Assembly (NCBI RefSeq): GCF_016862215.1
Contig: NZ_BOMN01000152.1
Location: 1 to 33,874, forward strand
Source of the DNA: Winogradskya humida
GTDB lineage: Bacteria > Actinomycetota > Actinomycetes > Mycobacteriales > Micromonosporaceae
DNA: 33,874 nucleotides
Direction: 5' to 3'
The notes under the pieces are model-generated. The model ran no database searches, was not told the origin of the DNA, and saw nothing but the letters and a program-made list of their open reading frames with translations. Within the stretch, counting starts at the first letter, position 1. Every line of letters begins with the position of its first letter. The translations under genes and the position numbers were made by a program. Shown here in pieces: positions 15,428-23,067 of the stretch.

Positions 15428-16240
15428 TCACACCCCCACGAAACGGTAGCCGCGGTCGATCAGAACGGGAAGGAAATTCCGCAACGCGCGTACGGTCTGG
15501 GACCGGTCGCCGCCGCCGTCATGAGTGAGCACTATGGACCGGTTGCCGACCTGGTGCAGGACCTTCGAGCGAATCTGGTCCCATCCCGCATCGTCCCAGT
15601 CGCGCGGGTCGACGTCCCAGGCGATCGAGGTCTGCCCGAGCTCCGCGCACACCTGGAACGCGGTGTGTGACCAACTCCCGTACGGTGCCCGGAAGAGGTG
15701 GGGTATGTGCCCGGTCGTTGCGGCAACGGTGTCGATGGCGCGACCGATCTCGGTCCGTGCGCGTGCGGCGGGCATCCGGCTGACGTCCTTGTGCGACCAG
15801 GTGTGCGTACCTATGGTGTGTCCTTCGTCGACGATGGACCTGATCAAACCAGGGTGATCGTGTGCCTGCTGCCCGATCACGAAGAATGTGGCTTTGATGT
15901 GTTGCTGCCGCAGGATTTTGAGCACTTGCGGCGTGTACGCCGGATCCGGCCCGTCGTCGAAGGTGAGCGCCACGGCCTTCGACCCTTTCGGTACAGCAGC
16001 GGCCGGTACGACGTAGAGCGGCTTGGCCTGGATCGCGATGGGCGGCAGCGCGGTCGGCGTGGGTGACGGCGGCGGCACTGACGGCGCCGGCGAGGATGGC
16101 AGTGTTGCCGGTTTCGCTGCCGGTCCGGCCGGCTTTGGCGGCGGCGGCCCGGCACAGGCGCTGATCAGGGTGAGTCCACCCAGAGTGAGAAGCGCCCGCC
16201 GGCCGCCGGACCAACGTTGTTGCGTCATTCCCTCCACCAC
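15428..16240 (-). CDS. lipoprotein polysaccharide deacetylase (NodB/CE4 family)
   Basis: The 270-residue protein has a basic start and a hydrophobic segment ending in a lipobox (LISAC, lipidated C29), followed by a Pro/Ser-rich linker to about residue 70. The NodB domain follows: TFDDGPD (catalytic D95, metal ligand D96), GTHTWSH (metal ligands H146 and H150), FRAPYGSWS, DVDPRDW and VLTHDGG. It should remove acetyl groups from N-acetylglucosamine in peptidoglycan or another wall polymer. The GTG at 16240 has GGAG 6 nt upstream; an internal ATG at 16228 would shorten the protein by four residues only. It is the first gene of a pair with the LCP ligase, which fits cell-wall modification. Confidence 0.92.
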   Translation of the reverse strand: MVEGMTQQRWSGGRRALLTLGGLTLISACAGPPPPKPAGPAAKPATLPSSPAPSVPPPSPTPTALPPIAIQAKPLYVVPAAAVPKGSKAVALTFDDGPDPAYTPQVLKILRQQHIKATFFVIGQQAHDHPGLIRSIVDEGHTIGTHTWSHKDVSRMPAARARTEIGRAIDTVAATTGHIPHLFRAPYGSWSHTAFQVCAELGQTSIAWDVDPRDWDDAGWDQIRSKVLHQVGNRSIVLTHDGGGDRSQTVRALRNFLPVLIDRGYRFVGV

Positions 16241-16434
16241 CTCCGGCTCCGCTGGTGCAGCTGGTGCCGCAGAGATCGACGGCGGAGTGTGGGGGAGTCT
16301 TGTAGGGAGATGTCAGGAACTGGTGAGGCGTCCGGTGATCTCGAGGAGTCTCACCATCCGCCCATCGATGCAACCCCGCCAGCCAGCGGGAGTTCACCGC
16401 TTTGAACGTCGCCCGTTCAGCTGCTTCCGGGCGA

Positions 16435-16486
16435 TTGACATCCATCAGTGGGCGACGTAATTTCGTCGTAACTTACTCGGTTCGAG
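16435..16486 (+). promoter_or_regulatory. promoter with 17-bp conserved downstream element
   Basis: TTGACA at 16435-16440 is followed after 19 nt by TAATTT (16460-16465). Four nt later begins GTAACTTACTCGGTTCG (16470-16486), which recurs identically at 22863-22879. The element would cover the transcription start, a usual operator position. It lies 79 nt upstream of the ricin-B/esterase ATG. Confidence 0.6.
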
Positions 16487-16565
16487 GAGCGGCGACGTGG
16501 TTCAGCCGGCCGGACTGAGCCGGACCGGGTGGTCGATGCGAGCCGCTGGACGCCAAGGAGAGTCG

Positions 16566-17936
16566 ATGAAGTTTCGTTCCCGAGCGGTGACCATTGCCGC
16601 GATCACGGCGACGGCCGTCGCGCTGACGGCCGGATTGACGCTGCCGGCCTCGGCTGCGGTCGCCGGTCCGATCACCGGCCTGGCCGGCAAGTGCCTCGAC
16701 GTGGCTGCGGCCGGCACCGCCAACGGCACCAAGGTGCAGTTGTACGACTGCAACAGCACCGCCGCCCAGCAGTGGAACGTCGCCGACGACGGGACGGTCC
16801 GTGCCCTCGGCAAATGCCTGGACGTCAGCGGTGGCGTCAACGCCGACGGCACCAAGGTGCAGCTGTGGGACTGCCTCGGCAACGGCCACCAGCAGTGGCG
16901 ATACGACAACACCACCAAGGATCTGGTGAACCCGGAGACAGGGCGGTGCCTGGACGTGGCCGGGCAGTCCAGCGCCAACGGCGCGCAGATCCAGATCTGG
17001 ACCTGCAACTCCCAGACCAATCAGGACTGGGTGCTGCCCGGCGGGGGCACGACCCCCGGCACCTGCACGCGGTCGGTCGGCGCCGGCGAGCACCAGGTCC
17101 CGGTGACTCTGGCGGGCCGGCAATACCAGGTCACCGTCTATGTTCCGGCCGGAACATCGTCCACCACGGCGCTGCCGATGGTTCTCGACCTTCACGGTAC
17201 GCAGATGACCGGCAGCGGGCAGCTGCAGTACAGCGTGATAAAACCGGTCGCCGACGCCGGCAAGTTCCTCGTCGTGGCGCCCACCGGTGACATTCCCGCG
17301 GCCAGTGGCTTCGCCTGGAACGTCCCCGGTGTCGGCACCGCCCCGGCCGGGGCGCGAGACGACGTCGCCTTCCTCGACCAGGTCATCACCACCGCCACCG
17401 GGGTGCTGTGCGCTGACCCGAGCCGGGTCTACGGCACCGGCTATTCCGGCGGCGGCCGGATGGTGTCAGCGTTCGCCTGCCAGCGCGCCGGCCGCATCGC
17501 CGCCATCGCCCCGGTCGCCGGGCTGCGCGCCGGCCGGCCCGACCCGCAGGACACCTCGCGCCCCGACCCGCAGTCGTGCACGCCCGTGCGGTCGGTGCCG
17601 GTGATCGCCTTCCACGGCCAGCAGGACAACACCAACCCGTACCAGGGCGGCGGCACCGAATTGTGGCGTTACTCGGTTCCGGTCGCGCAGCAGCGGTGGG
17701 CACAGATCAACAGCTGCTCCGGACCGGTGACCACCACGATCAGCGCGCACGTCGCAAAGACCGTCTACGGCGGCTGCTCCGAGGGTGCGGACGTCGTGCT
17801 CTATTCGGTGTCGAACGGCGGCCACACCTGGCCGGACACGTCCATCGACAACGGCAACGGCACGGTCACCCACGAGATCAGCGCCGACACTCTCATGTGG
17901 CAGTTCTTCCAGCGGTTCCGACTGCCCACGGCCTGA
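16566..17936 (+). CDS. secreted ricin-B lectin plus CE1/PHB-depolymerase-like esterase
   Basis: The 456-residue protein has an Ala-rich signal peptide ending at ASA-A near residue 31. A ricin-B beta-trefoil (about 35-160) follows with three GKCLDV/GRCLDV and QLWDC repeats. After a GGGTTPG linker comes an alpha/beta-hydrolase domain of the LpqC/PHB-depolymerase/feruloyl-esterase type (COG3509): MVLDLHGTQMTG, ADPSRVYGTGYSGGGRM with nucleophile S294, HGQQDNTNPY with D354, and NGGHTWP with H420. The complete triad suggests an active esterase, for example releasing acetyl or feruloyl groups from polysaccharide. The lectin precedes the enzyme here, the reverse of the GH16 and GH26 proteins. AAGGAG lies 5 nt before the ATG at 16566; an upstream in-frame start at 16497 has no such support. 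Confidence 0.9.
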   Translation: MKFRSRAVTIAAITATAVALTAGLTLPASAAVAGPITGLAGKCLDVAAAGTANGTKVQLYDCNSTAAQQWNVADDGTVRALGKCLDVSGGVNADGTKVQLWDCLGNGHQQWRYDNTTKDLVNPETGRCLDVAGQSSANGAQIQIWTCNSQTNQDWVLPGGGTTPGTCTRSVGAGEHQVPVTLAGRQYQVTVYVPAGTSSTTALPMVLDLHGTQMTGSGQLQYSVIKPVADAGKFLVVAPTGDIPAASGFAWNVPGVGTAPAGARDDVAFLDQVITTATGVLCADPSRVYGTGYSGGGRMVSAFACQRAGRIAAIAPVAGLRAGRPDPQDTSRPDPQSCTPVRSVPVIAFHGQQDNTNPYQGGGTELWRYSVPVAQQRWAQINSCSGPVTTTISAHVAKTVYGGCSEGADVVLYSVSNGGHTWPDTSIDNGNGTVTHEISADTLMWQFFQRFRLPTA

Positions 17937-17947
17937 CCCCTCAGCCC

Positions 17948-17980
17948 GGCGGTCCGGCAGTGACGAGCAACCGGGCCGCC
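17948..17980 (+). terminator. possible hairpin after the esterase gene
   Basis: GGCGGTCCGG and CCGGGCCGCC pair over 10 bp with one G-U pair around a 13-nt loop, starting 12 nt after the stop. No T-run follows, and the next gene starts only 31 nt later, so partial read-through is likely. Confidence 0.4.
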
Positions 17981-18010
17981 ACCGGATCTCCGAGAGAAAA
18001 AGGCCGTTGA

Positions 18011-18958
18011 GTGGAGAGTACGGACAACGCGGCGGAGCCGGCCAAGACACCACGCATTGCTCCGTACCTGCCGCCGGTACGGAGCACCGTGGGCAGGCTA
18101 CCGACGGCGTCGTTCGCCTGGCCGCGGATCTCCGACTACTGGCCCGACGACGCAGACCGCCGCCCGCCGGCCGGCGAAGAGAGGGCGGTTGCCCGGCCGC
18201 GTTCAGTACGGTCGCGGCCGGCCGCCGGCGCGCTGCGTAGCCCGCTGATCGTGGTCGCCGGCGCGACGTTGCTCCTCGCGGTCGGGTTCGTCCTGGCCCG
18301 GATGGCCCAGCCGGATGCGAGTCCGTCCGGCCCGTGGGTGGGCGCCGCCGCGCTGCCGAGGGAGTCACCCGGCGCCGAGGTGCTGCCTCTGCCCGTCGAG
18401 AGCGCTACGTCCGGTGCCGGCCCGACCGTGACCGCAACGAGTACGCGCCCGACGCCGAGCACCCGCCCGACGGTGAGCGCCATTTCCGGCCGGCGTGGCG
18501 CCCCTCCATCAACCATCACCATCACCCCGGCCCCGAGAACCCCGCCAGGTGCGCGTACCGGGCCCATCGTCGGTGTGGGTGACAAGTGCGTTGATGTCAC
18601 GAACGGCAGCGACGCCAACGGCACGCCCGTACAGATATGGGACTGCAACAACTCGGCCCAGCAGCAATGGACCATCGGCGCCGACGGCACGATCCGGGCG
18701 CTCGGCAAGTGCCTCGACGTGACCGGTCAGGGCACGGCGAACCGTACGCCGATCCAGCTGTGGGACTGCAACGGCTCCGGCGGGCAGGCGTGGGTGATCG
18801 AGTCCCGCTCCCACCTGCGCAACCCTCAGTCAGGCCGGTACCTGGACGTGCCCGGAGGTTACAGCGCCAACGGAGCCGGCTTGCAGATCTATGAAGGCAA
18901 CACCAACCCGTGGCAGGTCTGGCACCTCCCCATTCCGATGCCGAACAGTACGAGCTAA
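18011..18958 (+). CDS. membrane-anchored ricin-B lectin protein without enzyme domain
   Basis: The 315-residue protein has an N-terminal cytoplasmic part of about 75 residues, Pro/Arg-rich with IAPYLPP, then one membrane segment (SPLIVVAGATLLLAVGFVLARM, 77-98). A Ser/Thr/Pro-rich stalk of about 85 residues follows, and then a full ricin-B trefoil (184-315) with DKCVDV, GKCLDV and QLWDCNGSGGQ units. It should be a type II membrane protein showing a sugar-binding domain outside. It has no catalytic residues of any hydrolase. It may hold cells on polysaccharide or sense it; that is inference. The GTG start follows a purine-rich GAGAGAAAAAGG. Its stop overlaps the stop of the convergent LacI gene by 3 nt. 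Confidence 0.85.
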   Translation: MESTDNAAEPAKTPRIAPYLPPVRSTVGRLPTASFAWPRISDYWPDDADRRPPAGEERAVARPRSVRSRPAAGALRSPLIVVAGATLLLAVGFVLARMAQPDASPSGPWVGAAALPRESPGAEVLPLPVESATSGAGPTVTATSTRPTPSTRPTVSAISGRRGAPPSTITITPAPRTPPGARTGPIVGVGDKCVDVTNGSDANGTPVQIWDCNNSAQQQWTIGADGTIRALGKCLDVTGQGTANRTPIQLWDCNGSGGQAWVIESRSHLRNPQSGRYLDVPGGYSANGAGLQIYEGNTNPWQVWHLPIPMPNSTS

Positions 18959-19962
18959 CGCGATGATTCGCGGAGGATCAACGTCGCCTTCGGGAGTTGC
19001 CGGGTCAGCGGTTCGCTGGCGGAGATGTGCGCCAGCAGGGTCGTCATGCAGGTACGGCCGTAGTCGACGATGTCACGGTGCAGGGCGGTCAGCGCCGGGC
19101 GTACGGTGCGGCAGAGGGCGGAGTCCTCCCAGGCGATGATCGACAGGTGTTCGGGGACGGCGACGCCCATCTCCCGCGCCACGCTCAGGGCGGCGACGGC
19201 CATCAGGTCGTTGTCGAAGACGAGGGCGGTCGGGCGGTGCCGGGCGCTGAGCAACCGGCGGGTGGCCCGTGCGCCCGCGGAGCCGGTGTAGTCGGCCGCG
19301 ATGGTCTCCCAGGTCAGCCCCGCGGCCTCGGCGGCCTCGGCGATCGCCGAGGTGCGCCGCTGGGTGTGCAGCAACGACTTCGGGCCGCTGACCCTGGCGA
19401 ACCGGCAATGCCCCCGGTCGTGCAGGTGGCCGACGAGCTGCTTGGCCACGGCGGCCTCGTCGGACCACACGTAACTGAAGGACGGATAGCCGGCGATCGG
19501 CGGCGCCAGGACCACTACCGGCAGATCCAGGGTCGACAGGGCCGGCAGCCGGGGGTCGTCGATCTGGTGGTCGAAGAGGATGACGCCGTCGACCCGGCGT
19601 TCGGCGTCCCAGCCCCGGTGGATCGCCACTTCCTGGTCGGGGGTGTCGGCGAACTGCAGGGCGAGGCCGTAGTCCTCGCCGGCCAGGGTGGCCTGGATGC
19701 CGCTGATCAGCTCTCGCCGGAAGACCTCGGCGCTCAGCTCCGGGGTGGGCCGGCGCATCACCAGGCCTATCGCGTGGGCGGCGGCGCCGTGGATCGCGCG
19801 GGCGGAGATGCTGGCGGTGAAGCCGATCTCGTGGGCGATCTGCTTGATGCGGGCGCGGAGCTCGTCGGACACACCCGGGCGGTCGTTGAGCGCGTACGAC
19901 ACAGCCACGCGGGACACACCGGCCCGGTGGGCTATGTCGGTCATCGTGGCCGGCCGGACCAT
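18955..19962 (-). CDS. LacI-family transcriptional regulator (distal of a tandem pair)
   Basis: The 335-residue protein starts MVRPATMTDIAHRAGVSRVAVSYALNDRPGV, a classical LacI helix-turn-helix with hinge helix (SARAIHGAA). The periplasmic-binding-protein-like effector domain follows (GLVMRRPTPEL, RVDGVILFDHQIDD, ALVFDNDLMAVAALSVAREMGVAVPEHLSIIAWEDSALC). It is a clear paralogue of the next LacI gene (20003-21037): both share VSYALNDRPGV, the RRVDG segment, VWSDE/VWSDD, DYTGS/DYTGAS and a W-(E/D)-DS motif. It lies 40 nt after that gene on the same strand, and both follow the GH26 mannanase. GGGGAG lies before the ATG. The likely target is one of the nearby glycanase promoters. Confidence 0.93.
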   Translation of the reverse strand: MVRPATMTDIAHRAGVSRVAVSYALNDRPGVSDELRARIKQIAHEIGFTASISARAIHGAAAHAIGLVMRRPTPELSAEVFRRELISGIQATLAGEDYGLALQFADTPDQEVAIHRGWDAERRVDGVILFDHQIDDPRLPALSTLDLPVVVLAPPIAGYPSFSYVWSDEAAVAKQLVGHLHDRGHCRFARVSGPKSLLHTQRRTSAIAEAAEAAGLTWETIAADYTGSAGARATRRLLSARHRPTALVFDNDLMAVAALSVAREMGVAVPEHLSIIAWEDSALCRTVRPALTALHRDIVDYGRTCMTTLLAHISASEPLTRQLPKATLILRESSR

Positions 19963-20002
19963 GCCTCTCCCCGGATCGTCGGGCTGCTGCCGGCGGATGC
20001 CG

Positions 20003-21037
20003 TCAACCCGCGCTCATCCTAATCTCCGGCGGCGGCGCCGTACTGCCGCGCGGGACGAGGTGCGCCGGTTCGGCTTGACTGGAAGCGATCGGCCGGCCGG
20101 CCATCAAGCTCAGCAGTTGGCGGGCGGCGTGGGCGCCGTACGCGCCGATGTCGTGGGCGAGCGCGGTCAGCGTCGGGTGCACCAGCGCGCAGATCGGCGA
20201 GTCGTCCCAGGCGATCATCGACAGGTCGGCCGGGACGGTGAGGCCCAGCTCCTGCGCCACGGCGAGCCCGGCCACGGCCATGATGTCGTTGTCGTAGATC
20301 AGGGCGGTGGGCGGCCCGGCGGCGTCGAGCAGCTCCCGGGTGGCCTGGGCGCCGCTCGCGCCGGTGTAGTCGGTCCAGCGGACCGTGGTCTCGGTGAGCC
20401 CGCGTTCGGCGCAGATCCGTTCGAACGCCGCGGTGCGGACCGTCGTGTGGGCGAGCTCCCGCAGCCCGGCGATCCGGGCGATGCGCCGGTGGCCCAGGGC
20501 GGTCAGATACTCCACCGCCTCGGTCATCGGCCGGGCGTCGTCGGACCAGACGCTGGGTGGCGACCCGCCCGCGACGGGTGGTCCGATGACGATCGCGGGC
20601 AGGGCGAGCCGGCTGACCAGGGCCGGCCGTTCGTCGTCGATGCGGGTGTCGCAGATGAGCACCCCGTCCACCCGGCGGTCGCTGGCCCACTGCTGGTAGA
20701 GGGTGGTTTCGGCGCGGTCGTCGGTCACCATCTGCAGCAGTAGTGCGAAACCGTGGGCGGACAGCTCGGCTTCCAGACCGCCGACCAGTTCCATGAAGAA
20801 GGGTTCGACGGCGAGGGTCTGCGCGGGCCGGCGCAGGGCGAGCCCGACGACGCGGGAGGGTCCACCGGCCAGGGCGCGGGCCGAGCTGTTGGCCCGGAAA
20901 CCGGCTTCTGCGGCGACGGCGAGGATGCGCTGCCTGGTGGGCTCGGCAACGCCGGGACGGTCGTTGAGAGCGTACGAAACCTGGCTCTTGGACACTCCTG
21001 CCTGGCGGGCGATGTCCGCGATCGTGACTCTCTTCAC
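20003..21037 (-). CDS. LacI-family transcriptional regulator (proximal of a tandem pair)
   Basis: The protein is 344 residues long. The frame is open far upstream, but the LacI domain begins VKRVTIADIARQAGVSKSQVSYALNDRPGV, so the GTG at 21037 is the natural start, with GAGG just before it. A hinge (SARALAGGPSRVVGL) and the sugar-binding-type effector domain follow (RRVDGVLICDTRIDDE, ALIYDNDIMAVAGLAVAQELGLTVPADLSMIAWDDSPIC). It is in line with the GH26 mannanase upstream and the paralogous LacI gene 40 nt downstream, which suggests one transcript in which the regulators follow the enzyme. A 15-bp perfect hairpin lies 21 nt upstream of the start and could limit its expression. Confidence 0.92.
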   Translation of the reverse strand: MKRVTIADIARQAGVSKSQVSYALNDRPGVAEPTRQRILAVAAEAGFRANSSARALAGGPSRVVGLALRRPAQTLAVEPFFMELVGGLEAELSAHGFALLLQMVTDDRAETTLYQQWASDRRVDGVLICDTRIDDERPALVSRLALPAIVIGPPVAGGSPPSVWSDDARPMTEAVEYLTALGHRRIARIAGLRELAHTTVRTAAFERICAERGLTETTVRWTDYTGASGAQATRELLDAAGPPTALIYDNDIMAVAGLAVAQELGLTVPADLSMIAWDDSPICALVHPTLTALAHDIGAYGAHAARQLLSLMAGRPIASSQAEPAHLVPRGSTAPPPEIRMSAG

Positions 21038-21057
21038 CCTCGGTGTCGTCGCTTCCG

Positions 21058-21095
21058 CTGGTCGGTGGGTCGCGGGATGACGACCCACCGACCAG
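21058..21095 (-). terminator. 15-bp perfect inverted repeat between mannanase and LacI genes
   Basis: CTGGTCGGTGGGTCG and CGACCCACCGACCAG are perfect arms around an 8-nt loop. It lies after the GH26 stop and 20 nt before the LacI start, read on the minus strand. It may terminate most mannanase transcripts or act as an attenuator or processing site. No T-run follows. Confidence 0.65.
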
Positions 21096-21227
21096 GGTAG
21101 GTCAGATGGCTTGACCGGGCGGACCGCGGTCAGGGCGCGCTGGCCTTTGGCGAGGCGCAGATAGTGGTACGCCCAACAGGGCGTGCCGTCCTTGTCCGAG
21201 GCGCTGATGGCCCCGGGTCTCCGGAGG

Positions 21228-22700
21228 TCAGGCCGGGAGTCCCCAGATCTGCCAGGCGTTGGTGTTGGTGTCCCAGATCTGCAGGCGGGTGTTGTTGGCG
21301 GTGGCGCCGCCGGGGACGTCGAGGTCGCGGCCGGACTGCGGGTTGCGCAGGTGGCCGTTGGTCTGCGGGACCCATTGCTGGGCCCCGGATCCGTTGCAGT
21401 CCCAGAGCTGGATCGTGCTGCCGTTGGCGGTGCCCTGTCCGGTGACGTCGAGGCATTTGCCGAGGGAGCGGATGGTGCCGTCGGCGCCGATGGTCCACTG
21501 CTGGGCGGGGGAGCCGTTGCAGTCGTAGAGCTGGACGGCGGTGCCGTTGGCGGTGCCGTTGGCGGTGCCGGCGGCGGCGACGTCGATGCACTTGCCGCCG
21601 ATGCCGGTGATCGCACCGGTCCTGTCGCCGGTGGGTGGCGGGGTGGTCGGCTGGTTGCCGGTGGGGATGTTGACCTCGCCCTGGTTGAACGTCCGGGCGT
21701 CGTAGTAGCCGGCCTGGATCGAGGCGTTGGAGTTGTAGTCCGGCATAGTCAGCCAGTCCATCCAGACGCTCCAGAAGACCCACTTCGGCTGGCTGTTCAT
21801 CTGGCTCGGCTGGGGCACGCTGCCGACCTCGGCCAGCGCCATCGGTTTGTTGGCGCCGGCGATGGAGGACAGCGCGTTGTACCAGTCGGTGGACGGGAAC
21901 TTGTTCACCCAGACATCAAGGGCAACGACGTCGACGTACGCATCACCGGGGTAGTAGTTCCGGACGCTCGCCGCGCCGCCGGCGGTGTCCTTCGGCGCCC
22001 ACACGTAGATGAGGTTGCTCAGACCCTTGGACTCCAGGTAGTCGTGGGTGACCTGAAACAGCTTGGCGCCGCCGGCGGCGGCGTTCGCGTTGCCGCCCCA
22101 CCAGGCCCAGCCCTCGTTCAACTCGTGCAGCGGCCGGAACATCACCGGGATGCCGGCGTCCTCGAGCTGCTGGAAGTACGGGACGAACTGGTCCAGCTTG
22201 GCCTTGTAGGCGTTGTTCAGCGAGGTCCCGCTCGTGACCACCGATGTCCATTCCGCCGAGGACAACTTGCTGCCCTTGACCGGATTCGAGCCGCCTTCGA
22301 AGTCGCACGTCGCCACGTCGGGCCGGCATGCGTGCATCGTGATCGAGCTGAGCGTACCGTTCGCCCACTCGGTCTTGACCTGGTTGATCATCGTCTGGCG
22401 GCTGTTGATGTCGTTCTGGCTGAACCCGAAGTCACCACCGAACAGGCCGGGGTACTGCCCGGTGATGTCGTGCACCTTGGTCACCCACTGGGCCGGGTTG
22501 CCGGTCGAGCCGCCCTGCTGGCCGGAGAGCGCGTGACTGCCGGTGAGGCTCTTGAGATAGGTGATCACGTCGGCCCTGGTGACCCCGGCCGGCGCGGGCG
22601 GCGTCGCGGCGGAGGCGGTGCCCTGGCTGATGGTGAACCCGGTGCCCAGGACCGCGGCCGTGCCGGCGGCTATCAGGGCGAGAACTCTTCGCTTCGACAT
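21228..22700 (-). CDS. secreted GH26 beta-mannanase with ricin-B/CBM13 domain
   Basis: The 490-residue protein has a signal peptide (basic MSKRR, hydrophobic core, cleavage near ASA-A at residue 31). The GH26 barrel spans about 40-335: SGQQGG, GGDFGFSQND, MFRPLHELNEGWAWWGG with acid/base E193, and MALAEVGSVP with nucleophile E291. Both catalytic glutamates are present, so an active endo-beta-1,4-mannanase is expected. The linker TTPPPTGDR leads to a ricin-B trefoil (356-490) with three repeats, of which GKCLDVTGQGTAN and WDCNGSGAQQW closely match the membrane-anchored lectin at 18011. A perfect TTGACA (22895-22890, minus strand) with TAAGTT 19 nt on is the likely promoter. The two LacI genes downstream probably share its transcript in part. 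Confidence 0.93.
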   Translation of the reverse strand: MSKRRVLALIAAGTAAVLGTGFTISQGTASAATPPAPAGVTRADVITYLKSLTGSHALSGQQGGSTGNPAQWVTKVHDITGQYPGLFGGDFGFSQNDINSRQTMINQVKTEWANGTLSSITMHACRPDVATCDFEGGSNPVKGSKLSSAEWTSVVTSGTSLNNAYKAKLDQFVPYFQQLEDAGIPVMFRPLHELNEGWAWWGGNANAAAGGAKLFQVTHDYLESKGLSNLIYVWAPKDTAGGAASVRNYYPGDAYVDVVALDVWVNKFPSTDWYNALSSIAGANKPMALAEVGSVPQPSQMNSQPKWVFWSVWMDWLTMPDYNSNASIQAGYYDARTFNQGEVNIPTGNQPTTPPPTGDRTGAITGIGGKCIDVAAAGTANGTANGTAVQLYDCNGSPAQQWTIGADGTIRSLGKCLDVTGQGTANGSTIQLWDCNGSGAQQWVPQTNGHLRNPQSGRDLDVPGGATANNTRLQIWDTNTNAWQIWGLPA

Positions 22701-22829
22701 CGGGGGAATGCCTTTCGCGTGAGGATGGGAGATGCGTTACGCACTTACGCGCTTCGTCGCCGAGCTGTTCCGGACTGCTGCGCAGCGCAGCTCATCGCGC
22801 CTTTTAGGGAGCTGAACGGCCATACGACA

Positions 22830-22895
22830 TCGACATTGATCAGCATGACGCTTAATCTTTGTGTAACTTACTCGGTTCGTGCGGGACGTTGTCAA
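22830..22895. promoter_or_regulatory. two overlapping opposing promoters with second copy of the 17-bp element
   Basis: GTAACTTACTCGGTTCG lies at 22863-22879. On the plus strand TCGACA (22830-22835), 17 nt, TAATCT (22853-22858) precede it by 4 nt, the same layout as at 16460-16470. On the minus strand TTGACA (22895-22890), 19 nt, TAAGTT (22870-22865) faces the GH26 gene, with its -10 inside the element. A protein bound there could control both directions. Other palindromes in this gap include GCTGCGCAGC (22777-22786). Confidence 0.5.
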
Positions 22896-23007
22896 GCCTG
22901 AGGCGACCGGTCCACATGCGGCCAGGAAGCTGGCGGACCATGCGAGCCCGCCCACCCGTCCGCGAGGAGAAGCCAGCATGAGAGGGCGCAGGGCCGCCAG
23001 CGGCTTC

Positions 23008-23021
23008 ACTAACGCGTTAGT
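23008..23021. promoter_or_regulatory. 14-bp LacI operator of the maltodextrin-locus regulator
   Basis: ACTAACGCGTTAGT is a perfect palindrome with central CG. It lies 46 nt before the LacI ATG at 23068, just upstream of a TATAGGGT -10-like sequence (23030-23037), so binding would cover the promoter. This fits autorepression. Confidence 0.7.
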
Positions 23022-23067
23022 AATCTTGTTATAGGGTGGCCACCACGTGTTGGGGGAGGGGAGATTC

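Noticed and set aside
21038..21616. Extended 537-residue version of the LacI gene reaching into the mannanase gene
   Set aside because: The extension is an out-of-frame shadow of the ricin-B coding sequence and crosses a 15-bp hairpin; LacI proteins begin at the helix-turn-helix, which follows the GTG at 21037.
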